Shown here: piece by piece, positions 22,952-31,021 of the stretch | How positions within the stretch are numbered: the first letter of the stretch is position 1 | How the letters are laid out: every line of letters starts with the position of its first letter | Source of the DNA: Lachnospiraceae bacterium FE2018 | GTDB taxonomy: Bacteria; Bacillota; Clostridia; Lachnospirales; Lachnospiraceae | Direction: 5' to 3' | DNA length: 33,694 bases | Assembly (NCBI GenBank): GCA_000702845.1 | Contig: JNKK01000028.1 | Location: 1 to 33,694 of the forward strand | Program-made: the position numbers and the translations under genes | Notes under the pieces: generated by a model | What the model was told of the DNA's origin: nothing | The model's database searches: none | Seen by the model: the letters and a program-made list of their open reading frames with translations, nothing else

Positions 22952-23650
22952 ATGCGAATCAATAAATACCTGGCTGCCTGCGGGCTCTGTTCGCGCCGCG
23001 AGGCGGATCTTCTGGTGGCGGAAGGCCGCGTGACAATTGACGGACATCCGGCAGAGCCCGGCTCACAGGCGGATGGGAATACCGCTGTTGAAGTGGACGG
23101 AAAGCCGGTGCGGCTCCGGCAGGAGAAAACGTATCTGATCTGCTACAAGCCGCGCGGAATCGTCTGTACCGCGAGCAAAAAGGAAAAGGACAACATTATT
23201 GATTTTCTGCATCTGCCGCTGCGGCTGACATATGCGGGCCGTCTTGACAAGGATTCAGAAGGTCTGATGCTGATGACGGACGATGGTGATCTGATCAACG
23301 CTGTGATGACAGCCGGCGATGTGCACGAGAAAGAATATGAGGTTACCGTTGCGCAGAAACTGCACCGGAAAGATCTGGTCGAGATGCAGAAGGGCGTCTT
23401 TCTGGAAGAAATCAGGCGTCAGACACGGCCCTGCAGAATTCAGTATGTCAATCCGCATACATTCCGGATTACACTGACCGAAGGAATAAACCGCGAAATC
23501 CGCAGAATGTGCAAGGCGTACGGTTACCGCGTCACAAAGCTGGTGCGGATCCGGATGATGAACCTGAATCTGGAAGAGATGAAGCCCGGCGATATGAGAA
23601 TGCTGACAGAAGAAGAAATCCGGGAGCTCCTTGCTATGGTTGAAAGATGA
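22952..23650 (+). CDS. 23S rRNA pseudouridine synthase, RluF-like (RsuA family)
   Basis: A 232-residue enzyme that isomerises a uridine of 23S rRNA. An S4 RNA-binding domain (INKYLAACGLCSRREADLLV) is followed by the RsuA-family catalytic core with GRLDKDSEGLMLMTDDGD (D99 catalytic), EKEYEVTV and TEGINREIRRMCKAYGYRV. The resemblance to E. coli RluF is close in both domains, so U2604 is the likely target; RluB cannot be fully excluded. ATG 22952 has a modest GGAG 10 bases upstream. It opens a run of plus-strand genes that continues through ligase, MetA and PcrA. Confidence 0.9.
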   Translation: MRINKYLAACGLCSRREADLLVAEGRVTIDGHPAEPGSQADGNTAVEVDGKPVRLRQEKTYLICYKPRGIVCTASKKEKDNIIDFLHLPLRLTYAGRLDKDSEGLMLMTDDGDLINAVMTAGDVHEKEYEVTVAQKLHRKDLVEMQKGVFLEEIRRQTRPCRIQYVNPHTFRITLTEGINREIRRMCKAYGYRVTKLVRIRMMNLNLEEMKPGDMRMLTEEEIRELLAMVER

Positions 23651-23751
23651 AAGCAGCGGAATCGTTCCGTGCTTCTGGCACATGGATCTGAAGCAGGCGA
23701 ATTCTGCAGAAACACACCGCCGAAATGCGCAGATGAAAGGGATATGTGTAT

Positions 23752-25749
23752 ATGAATACCCCACAGATTTCCGAATTGATGAAAAACCGTATGCAGGAGC
23801 TGGTGCAGATCCTGCAGGAAGCTTCACGTGCCTACTATGCGGAAGACCGCGAAATTATGTCCAATAATGAGTACGACGCGCTCTACGATGAACTGGAGGC
23901 ACTGGAGCGCGAGACAGGCGTGATTCTGGCGAATTCCCCGACCGTACAGGTGGGTTATGAGGCAGTAGACAGTCTTCCGAAGGAGACACATGCCAGCCCG
24001 ATGCTCTCGCTGGATAAGACCAAAGACAGGGAGACACTGCGTGCGTTCCTGGGAGACCAGAAGGCGCTGCTGTCCTGGAAGCTGGATGGTCTGACCATTG
24101 TGCTGACATACAGAGACGGAAAGCTTTTTAAAGCTGTTACCCGCGGAAATGGTACAGTTGGCGAAGTTGTGACCAATAACGCGCGTGTGTTTGTCAACAC
24201 GCCGCTTTCCATTCCGCATAAAGGAGAAGTTGTTCTGCGCGGCGAGGCAATTATAACCTATGCCGATTTTGACAGGATTAATGAGACGATTGCAGAGGTC
24301 GATGCAAAATACAAAAACCCGCGCAACCTCTGCAGCGGATCCGTCCGTCAGCTGAACAATGAAATCACGGCACAGCGGTCTGTGCGTTTCTATGCATTTT
24401 CGCTGGTCAGTGCGGAAGGCGTTGATTTTAATAATTCACATGAGCAGGAATTCCGCTGGCTGATCTCACAGGGATTTGACGTTGTGGAATATCGTGCCGT
24501 GACAGCAGATAATCTGGATCCGGTAATGGATGAATTTGCGGAGAAGATTGAACAGAATCCGTTTCCTTCCGACGGACTGGTGTTGCTGTATGATGATATC
24601 GCATTTGGTTTGTCTCTGGGAACCACGGCAAAATTCCCCCGGAACGCGATCGCGTTTAAATGGGCGGATGAGAAGCGGAACACCCGTCTCAAAGAGATCG
24701 AATGGAGTCCCTCGCGCACCGGCCTGCTGAATCCGGTTGCGATTTTTGAACCGGTGGATCTGGAGGGGTCTGTTGTTTCCCGTGCCAGCGTGCATAATGT
24801 CAGCATTGTAAAAGAGCTGAAACTTGGCATCGGAGACGAGCTGGAAGTTTACAAGGCAAATATGATCATTCCGCAGATCGCTGCGAATCTGACCGGAAGC
24901 GGCACGGCGGAAATCCCGGCGTTCTGTCCGGTCTGCGGCGGTGCGACAGAAATCAGGACCAGCGCAGAAGGAGTCGAGACACTGCACTGTGCCAACTCGG
25001 AATGTCCCGCGAAGCGAATGAAATCCTTTACGCTGTTTGTGAACCGGGACGCGCTGAATATCGACGGCATCTCAGAGTCGACGCTTGAAAAATTCATGGC
25101 ACATGGTCTTATTCACGATTATGCGGATCTGTTCCGTCTGGAGGCACACAGAGAGACGATCGTCGGGATGGACGGATTTGGAGAGCTTTCCTTTAAAAAC
25201 CTGATGGAGAGCATTGAAAAGGCTAAGAATACAACAGTGTCAAGACTGCTGTATGGTTTGGGGATTCCGGAGATCGGGACGGCGACCGCCCGCCTGATCA
25301 GCCGGGCTTTTGATGAAGATCTGGACGCGATCCGACGGGCAGACGCAGAGCAGCTGTCACAGCTGGATCAGATCGGTGCGGTCATTGCGCAGTCCTTTGA
25401 GCAGTGGTGGAAAGATCCGAAACATGCTGCTTCTGTGGACGAACTGCTTCCGTATCTGTCCTTTGCGCAGGAATTTCAGAACGCGGGTGAACAGAAGCTC
25501 AAAGGACTGACATTTGTAATCACCGGAAGTCTGAATCATTACGCAAACAGGAATGCGCTGAAGAAGCAGATTGAGGATCTCGGCGGCAAAGTAACCGGAA
25601 GCGTCAGCGCGAAAACAAGCTTTCTGATTAATAATGATGTGACATCCACATCCGGCAAGAACCGGAAGGCTGCGGAGCTGCAGATCCCGATTTTGTCAGA
25701 AGCCGATTTTATGGAGCGGTTTGATCTTTCGGTGGACGAAAAGCCCTGA
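23752..25749 (+). CDS. ligA: NAD-dependent DNA ligase
   Basis: A 665-residue LigA of normal length that seals nicks in replication and repair. The order is: N-terminal Ia domain (EYDALYDELEALE), adenylation domain with active Lys in WKLDG (residue 110 from this start), OB fold, zinc finger (CPVCGG ... CANSECP), helix-hairpin-helix region (GLGIPEIGTATARLI) and C-terminal BRCT (LKGLTFVITGSLNHYANRNAL). ATG 23752 is preferred over GTG 23746, because AAAGGG at 23736-23741 is then 10 bases away. PcrA helicase lies 1.9 kb downstream on the same strand, a pairing often seen in Firmicutes. Confidence 0.97.
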   Translation: MNTPQISELMKNRMQELVQILQEASRAYYAEDREIMSNNEYDALYDELEALERETGVILANSPTVQVGYEAVDSLPKETHASPMLSLDKTKDRETLRAFLGDQKALLSWKLDGLTIVLTYRDGKLFKAVTRGNGTVGEVVTNNARVFVNTPLSIPHKGEVVLRGEAIITYADFDRINETIAEVDAKYKNPRNLCSGSVRQLNNEITAQRSVRFYAFSLVSAEGVDFNNSHEQEFRWLISQGFDVVEYRAVTADNLDPVMDEFAEKIEQNPFPSDGLVLLYDDIAFGLSLGTTAKFPRNAIAFKWADEKRNTRLKEIEWSPSRTGLLNPVAIFEPVDLEGSVVSRASVHNVSIVKELKLGIGDELEVYKANMIIPQIAANLTGSGTAEIPAFCPVCGGATEIRTSAEGVETLHCANSECPAKRMKSFTLFVNRDALNIDGISESTLEKFMAHGLIHDYADLFRLEAHRETIVGMDGFGELSFKNLMESIEKAKNTTVSRLLYGLGIPEIGTATARLISRAFDEDLDAIRRADAEQLSQLDQIGAVIAQSFEQWWKDPKHAASVDELLPYLSFAQEFQNAGEQKLKGLTFVITGSLNHYANRNALKKQIEDLGGKVTGSVSAKTSFLINNDVTSTSGKNRKAAELQIPILSEADFMERFDLSVDEKP

Positions 25750-25798
25750 AACATGATATGATCAGATGTAATTCTGAACGAAGAGAGGAGTGACCGGT

Positions 25799-26728
25799 AT
25801 GCCGCTGAAGGTGCAGCGTGATTTGCCTGCGAAGGAAATACTGGAACAAGAAAATATATTTGTGATGGATGAAGACCGGGCGCTGCATCAGGACATTCGT
25901 CCTCTGCAGATTCTGATTCTGAATCTGATGCCGCTCAAGGAAGATACGGAGCTGCAGATTCTGCGGTGTCTGGCAAATTCACCGATTCAGGTGGACGTAT
26001 CCTTTATGGGAGTTTCCAGTCACACATCAAAAAATACATCCAGGAGCCATCTGAACAAGTTCTACACCTGTTTTGACGATGTGCGGGACCAGTATTTTGA
26101 CGGGATGATTGTAACAGGCGCGCCGATCGAGCAGCTGCCGTTTGAGGAGGTTGATTACTGGCCGGAACTTGTTGAAATCATGGACTGGTCAGAGAGACAT
26201 GTGACATCCACGATGTTCCAGTGCTGGGGTGCAATGGCCGCGCTGTATCATTTTTACGGAATTGGAAAATATGACCGTCCGAAAAAACTGTTCGGCCTGT
26301 TCCGGCAGCCTGTCATGCGGCGGAAAACACCGCTGGTGCGCGGATTCGATGACGTATTCGTCGTGCCGCATTCCAGATATACAGAAGTGAACGAGGAGCA
26401 GCTGCATGCATGTGACGAAGTCACGGTACTCTCGGAATCAGAGGAGGCAGGCCTGTTTCTGGCGATGGCGGATGAAGGCCGCAAGATTTTCGTACAGGGT
26501 CATCCGGAATACGACCGGATGACACTGGATCAGGAATACAAAAGAGATACGGAGCGCGGACTTGGAACCGCGCTTCCCGAGAACTATTATCCGAATGACG
26601 ATCCGAATGAGACACCGCTGCTTCTGTGGCGCGCGCTGTCGTTCAATCTATACAATAACTGGCTGAATTACTATGTCTATCAGGTGACGCCGTATCACTT
26701 AAACGGTGCGCCTGACTTTGAGCGATAA
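25799..26728 (+). CDS. metA: Homoserine O-acyltransferase MetA, predicted acetyl-CoA type
   Basis: A 309-residue enzyme that activates homoserine in methionine synthesis. It contains the catalytic C142 (FQCWGAMAALY), and H235 and E237 in GHPEYDR; their numbering coincides with Bacillus cereus MetA. Residue 111 is Glu in TGAPIEQL where E. coli MetA has Gly. In published work on the B. cereus enzyme this Glu directs acetyl-CoA over succinyl-CoA use, so the name homoserine O-acetyltransferase is more likely correct than succinyltransferase. ATG 25799 gives the family N-terminus MPLKVQRDLPA, and GAGAGG lies upstream. The upstream gap is only 49 bases and holds no SAM riboswitch. Confidence 0.96.
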   Translation: MPLKVQRDLPAKEILEQENIFVMDEDRALHQDIRPLQILILNLMPLKEDTELQILRCLANSPIQVDVSFMGVSSHTSKNTSRSHLNKFYTCFDDVRDQYFDGMIVTGAPIEQLPFEEVDYWPELVEIMDWSERHVTSTMFQCWGAMAALYHFYGIGKYDRPKKLFGLFRQPVMRRKTPLVRGFDDVFVVPHSRYTEVNEEQLHACDEVTVLSESEEAGLFLAMADEGRKIFVQGHPEYDRMTLDQEYKRDTERGLGTALPENYYPNDDPNETPLLLWRALSFNLYNNWLNYYVYQVTPYHLNGAPDFER

Positions 26729-26739
26729 CAGGGTTTTAT

Positions 26740-27612
26740 ATGATTTTAGATGTTTTACTGGATGCAGTAATTGATACATTAAAGCTCCTGCCGTTTCTCT
26801 TTCTGACATATCTTCTGATGGAATATCTCGAGAGCAGAACAGGAGAAAAATCGGCGGATGCGTTAAGCAGAATGGGCAAGGTCGGACCGCTGTTCGGCGG
26901 CGCAGTCGGTGTCGTCCCGCAGTGCGGATTTTCAGCGGCAGCGGCAAGTCTTTATTCCGGGGGTGTCATCACCATCGGGACACTGCTGGCGGTCTTCTTA
27001 TCCACGTCAGATGAGATGCTCCCGATCTTTATCTCGGAAGCGGTCGCACCGGCGACAATCATCCGGATCGTACTGACCAAGATGGTCCTGGGAATCATTT
27101 CCGGGTTTTTTATTGATTTCGTATTGAAACATGTTCTCCGCTATATGGGGATTCACAAGGAGATACATGATCTCTGTGAGCAGGAACACTGTCACTGTGA
27201 AGAGGAAGAGCACGGCATTCTGAAGCCTGCGCTGATTCACACACTGCACATCACACTGTTTATTTTTGCGATTTCGATCGTCATCGGTTTTCTGGTCGAG
27301 GGGATCGGGGAAGATACACTCGCGACAATTCTGACACAGAGGAAATTTATCGGCGTCGTGCTCGCGGCTCTGATCGGTCTGATTCCGAACTGTGCGGCTT
27401 CCGTCATGATCACAGAGCTTTACCTGAAGGGGATTCTTGCAGCCGGACAGATGATGTCAGGGCTGCTGGTAGGTGCGGGTGTCGGACTTCTGGTCCTGTT
27501 CCGCACGAATAACCGGCATATGAAGGAAAATCTTCAGATCACAGCCCTTCTGTTTGCCACCGGTATTTTCTGGGGACTTCTGATCGAAGGAATAGGGATT
27601 ACGTTTATATGA
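26740..27612 (+). CDS. Putative 10-TM heavy-metal exporter (ArsP_2-like)
   Basis: A 290-residue membrane protein with two similar halves. Hydrophobic segments surround VVPQCGFSAAAASLYSGG in the first half and LIPNCAASVMITELYLKG in the second, each with a conserved Cys. This internal pseudo-symmetry fits the putative 10-TM heavy-metal exporter family, annotated in databases as arsenic efflux or manganese transport. A central hydrophilic loop holds a Cys/His/Glu cluster (CEQEHCHCEEEEH) suited to metal binding. The start is 11 bases after metA, and the stop overlaps the pcrA start by four bases. The actual metal is not known from sequence. Confidence 0.8.
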   Translation: MILDVLLDAVIDTLKLLPFLFLTYLLMEYLESRTGEKSADALSRMGKVGPLFGGAVGVVPQCGFSAAAASLYSGGVITIGTLLAVFLSTSDEMLPIFISEAVAPATIIRIVLTKMVLGIISGFFIDFVLKHVLRYMGIHKEIHDLCEQEHCHCEEEEHGILKPALIHTLHITLFIFAISIVIGFLVEGIGEDTLATILTQRKFIGVVLAALIGLIPNCAASVMITELYLKGILAAGQMMSGLLVGAGVGLLVLFRTNNRHMKENLQITALLFATGIFWGLLIEGIGITFI

Positions 27613-29885
27613 AAGAATTAGAACATTTAAACCAGCCACAGCAGGAAGCGGTCCGCCATACGGAGGGACCGCTTTTAATACTCGCCGGCGCGGGATCCGG
27701 CAAGACCCGTGTTCTCACGCACCGCATCGCATACCTGATCGGAGAATGTGATGTAAAACCGTGGAATATTCTGGCGATTACATTTACCAATAAGGCGGCG
27801 GGTGAGATGCGTGACCGTGTGGATAAACTGGTGGGATTCGGATCAGATCAGATCTGGGTGGCGACCTTTCATTCCACCTGCGCGCGGATTCTCCGGCGCT
27901 ACATCGACCGGATCGGCTATTCGTCGAATTTTGCCATCTATGATACAGATGACAGCAGACAGGTCATGAAAACAGTGATCAAACAGCTGGATCTGAATCC
28001 GAAGATCTACAAAGAACGCGGTCTGCTCGCAAAAGTATCCGCGGCAAAAAACGAGCTGATTACGCCGGATGCGTTTGAAGAAGACGCGAAACGCTGGGAG
28101 GAGAAGCAGACTGCCGCCGCGTACCGGCTGTATCAGGAAATTCTGCACCGCAACAACGCGCTGGATTTTGACGATCTGCTCGTCAAGACCGTGGAGCTGT
28201 TCCGCAGTGATCCGGAAGTTCTGGATTACTACCAGGAGCGTTTCCGCTATATTCTGATCGATGAATATCAGGATACGAATACGGCACAGTTTGCGCTCGT
28301 AAAGCTTCTGGCATCGAAATACCGCAATCTCTGTGTTGTGGGAGATGACGATCAGTCGATCTATAAATTCCGCGGCGCAAACATCCGCAACATTCTCAAT
28401 TTTGAGTTCGAGTATCCGGAGGCAAAGGTAATCCGTCTGGAGCAGAATTACCGCTCTACGCGGCAGATCCTGGACGCGGCGAATGGTGTGATTGCAAACA
28501 ATGAGGGGCGCAAGAAAAAGCATCTCTGGACCGATCTGGGTGACGGTACACAGATCACATACCGCCAGTTTGAAAATGCGTTTGAAGAAGCGGAGTATGT
28601 GGCGGATGATATCGCGGAAAAATGCGATGCGGGAAGGTCATGCAGCGAATTTGCCGTCCTGTACCGGACCAATGCCCAGTCGCGTCTGCTCGAGGAGGCG
28701 ATGATCCATGCGGACATTCCGTATAAAATCGTGGGCGGTATCAATTTTTATTCCAGAAAAGAGATCAAGGATGTTCTGGCATATCTGAAAACGATCGATA
28801 ATGGGCAGGATGATCTGGCCTGTATGCGGATCATCAATATTCCGCGCCGGGGGATCGGGCAGACTTCGATCGCGCGTGTGATGAACTACGCGCAGGAGCA
28901 TGATCTGAGTTTTTACGGTGCACTGATCGATGCAAATCAGATTCCGGGACTGGGCCGTGCGTCAGCGAAGATCAAAGGATTTACGAACCTGATCCAGACA
29001 CTGCGTTCTGAACTGGACGAGGGAGCTCTCTCTCTGACGGAGCTGATGGACCGTCTATTTGACGAAACCGGATACCTTGCGGAACTGGAGGCGGAGGATA
29101 CGCCGGAAGCAGAGGCACGGATTGAAAACATCAGCGAACTGGTCTCAAAAATCGAGGAATATCAGGCACAGGCAGGAGCGAAGGATGAAACGCCTTCCCT
29201 CTCGGAATTCCTGCAGCAGGTTTCACTGGTTGCGGATATTGATTCGGTCGAAGAAGGCAGTGAGTATGTACTGCTCATGACGATGCACGCGGCAAAGGGG
29301 CTTGAATTCGAGACGGTCTATCTTGTCGGAATGGAGGATGGACTGTTTCCGGGATATATGGCGGCAAGTGCGGGAGACATTGAAGAACTGGAAGAAGAAC
29401 GGCGCCTGTGTTACGTGGGAATCACCCGAGCAAAGCGGGAACTGACCCTCACGTCGGCCATGCGCAGGATGGTGCGCGGCGAGACACAGTTTATGCGTCC
29501 TTCCCGTTTTATCCGGGAAATACCGGCAGAGCTGCTCAGTATGAACAGAAATACGGAATATCAGATGAACAGGGGAAATAAAATGAGTGAGAATAACAAA
29601 CAGGGGGCAGAACCCAGAGTCAGAGGCGTCGGTGAGCCGGGCGGCGGCATCAGCAAATTCGCCCGCAAGAGTCAGGCAGTACCGTTTAAGATGCGCGAAT
29701 TCACTGTGACAAAGGCAGATCATCTGGACTACAGTGTCGGCGACCGCGTCCGTCATGTCAAATTCGGAGAAGGAACAGTACTGAAAATCGAAGACGGAAA
29801 GCGGGACTACGAAGTGGTCGTAAACTTCGACCGCGTCGGCGAGCGCCGGATGATGGCATCCTTCGCGAAGCTGGTGCGGATCTGA
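27609..29885 (+). CDS. pcrA: ATP-dependent DNA helicase PcrA (UvrD family)
   Basis: A 758-residue superfamily 1A 3'-5' helicase for repair and plasmid/rolling-circle replication. The motifs are: Q motif LNQPQQEAV, Walker A AGAGSGKT (K32), Ia ITFTNKAAGEM, motif II DEYQDTN (D218, E219), III GDDDQSIYKFRGA, IV LEQNYRST, V TMHAAKGLEFE and VI YVGITRAK. The C-terminal part ends in a Tudor-like fold (YSVGDRVRHVKFGEGTVL), as in Bacillus PcrA, which contacts RNA polymerase. The ATG overlaps the stop of the metal exporter gene (ATGA), so translation is coupled. Confidence 0.97.
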   Translation: MKELEHLNQPQQEAVRHTEGPLLILAGAGSGKTRVLTHRIAYLIGECDVKPWNILAITFTNKAAGEMRDRVDKLVGFGSDQIWVATFHSTCARILRRYIDRIGYSSNFAIYDTDDSRQVMKTVIKQLDLNPKIYKERGLLAKVSAAKNELITPDAFEEDAKRWEEKQTAAAYRLYQEILHRNNALDFDDLLVKTVELFRSDPEVLDYYQERFRYILIDEYQDTNTAQFALVKLLASKYRNLCVVGDDDQSIYKFRGANIRNILNFEFEYPEAKVIRLEQNYRSTRQILDAANGVIANNEGRKKKHLWTDLGDGTQITYRQFENAFEEAEYVADDIAEKCDAGRSCSEFAVLYRTNAQSRLLEEAMIHADIPYKIVGGINFYSRKEIKDVLAYLKTIDNGQDDLACMRIINIPRRGIGQTSIARVMNYAQEHDLSFYGALIDANQIPGLGRASAKIKGFTNLIQTLRSELDEGALSLTELMDRLFDETGYLAELEAEDTPEAEARIENISELVSKIEEYQAQAGAKDETPSLSEFLQQVSLVADIDSVEEGSEYVLLMTMHAAKGLEFETVYLVGMEDGLFPGYMAASAGDIEELEEERRLCYVGITRAKRELTLTSAMRRMVRGETQFMRPSRFIREIPAELLSMNRNTEYQMNRGNKMSENNKQGAEPRVRGVGEPGGGISKFARKSQAVPFKMREFTVTKADHLDYSVGDRVRHVKFGEGTVLKIEDGKRDYEVVVNFDRVGERRMMASFAKLVRI

Positions 29886-29974
29886 GCAGCCCGCCTGCAG
29901 CCGGATCTATTAAGAAAAGAAAATATCCGCAGCGACGCTGAAGGAAACATTGCAGCGGTGCAGAAGGAGGATTT

Positions 29975-30586
29975 ATGGCAAAGAAAGAACTGAAACTGCA
30001 TCCGGTCGTGGCACCATCGGAAATCGTGGTGGTTTCGGCTTATGACGAGGACGGCAGAGCAGATGCCTGCACACTGGCTTTTTACATGGTGAGCGGTCTC
30101 AAACCGCTCTGTGTCACGATCGCTGTCAATGCGGAAAAAAAGAGAAAAACACTGAAGAGTATGCGCAGACAGAACGCGTTTACACTGGCATTTCCGGGCA
30201 CGGATCAGATCCGGGAAACGGATTATCTGGGCGTCGAGTCAGGTTATAACACAGATAAGCTGAAAAATCTCGGCTGGACAGTCAGCAGAGCAAAGACGGT
30301 CCACGCTCCGCTGATTAATGAGATGCGACTTTCTCTGGAATGTGAAATCATCCATACTGTCACCATCGGATCCCATATCCACATCACCGGTGAAGTCAGA
30401 CGGATTCTGGCAGACGAGTCGATCCTGAATGAAAATGACAACATCGTGCTGGAAAAGTTAAAACCCATCATCTACGACGAGGAGCAGCTCAGATATCTTG
30501 GAATCGGCACGAAACAGGGAGACGCATATAAGACGGGCGCGGCACTCAAAAAAGAGATGGCAGGGTTGAAAGAAGGCAGTTTATAA
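29975..30586 (+). CDS. Flavin reductase-like (FMN-binding split barrel) protein
   Basis: A 203-residue cytoplasmic protein of the flavin-reductase-like domain family: VVVSAYDEDGRADACTLAFYMVSGLKP, LCVTIAVNAEKKRKTLKSMRRQNAFTLAFP, a central GVESGYNTDKL segment, and LECEIIHTVTIGSHIHITGEV. Such proteins bind FMN and reduce flavin or an unknown small substrate. GAAGGAGG is 5 bases before ATG 29975. It follows pcrA by 89 bases and is closed by a strong terminator, so it is the last gene of the housekeeping run. Confidence 0.85.
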   Translation: MAKKELKLHPVVAPSEIVVVSAYDEDGRADACTLAFYMVSGLKPLCVTIAVNAEKKRKTLKSMRRQNAFTLAFPGTDQIRETDYLGVESGYNTDKLKNLGWTVSRAKTVHAPLINEMRLSLECEIIHTVTIGSHIHITGEVRRILADESILNENDNIVLEKLKPIIYDEEQLRYLGIGTKQGDAYKTGAALKKEMAGLKEGSL

Positions 30587-30619
30587 AAAAGGAAGTGTTC
30601 TTTACGGAGTCTTCGATTA

Positions 30620-30649
30620 AAAACAGGTACCGCAGGTGCCTGTTTTTTG
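30620..30649 (+). terminator. Rho-independent terminator after the flavin-reductase-like gene
   Basis: The stem AACAGGTACC (30622-30631) with GGTGCCTGTT (30635-30644), one G-T pair and a three-base loop, is followed by a run of six T residues. Confidence 0.88.
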
Positions 30650-30668
30650 TTGCTGCCATTTTGAATAT

Positions 30669-30839
30669 TTGCATGTTAAACTGCTTAAGAATAACACAGT
30701 AAAGGGATCACTTAAGAGTTCGAAGATCAGAACAGTAAAAGTGAAGGTTGGCAGCAAAAAGGAAACCAAAAAATATCTGAAGAAGTACAAAAAGCTATTC
30801 ACCAGAAAGATAGCCGGTAAAAAGGCTGCGGTAAAATAA
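30669..30839 (+). pseudogene. Remnant of the Lys-rich C-terminal domain of a surface protein
   Basis: The last 56 or so codons before TAA 30837-30839 read LHVKLLKNNTVKGSLKSSK, then a segment with KVKVGSKKE and KKYLKKYKKLFTRK. This matches the end of the transglutaminase-like protein at 8540-8691 (KTQKLTKKTVKGAFKGSK, KKYKKFFTKK), and the two share the exact 14-mer CTGAAGAAGTACAA. No domain, signal peptide or ribosome binding site precedes it: the frame opens within the terminator at 30620-30649. It is best read as the tail of a lost secreted protein. Confidence 0.8.
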
Positions 30840-30873
30840 AGCAAAACTTCATGATTTATATATGTCGTTGTTG

Positions 30874-30882
30874 TGATATACT
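30874..30882 (+). promoter_or_regulatory. Possible extended -10 promoter of the CHAP protein gene
   Basis: TGA-TATACT (30874-30882) resembles an extended -10 element; the -35 region is poor. The transcript would have a leader of about 130 bases before ATG 31022. Confidence 0.35.
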
Positions 30883-31021
30883 TATATTGTAATGTAATCT
30901 ATTGAAACCAGGGGGTTGAATCAGCCTAAACTATTTTCCGGGATGCTTTTCATTTGCGGAATTTGTGTCCGGATTATTAACACAACTGCAAACTGTTTTC
31001 ACGAAAGGGAAGGGAATCAGC

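Noticed and set aside
25750-25798. SAM or T-box riboswitch upstream of metA
   Set aside because: Only 49 bases separate ligA and metA, too short for either element, and no conserved core is visible.
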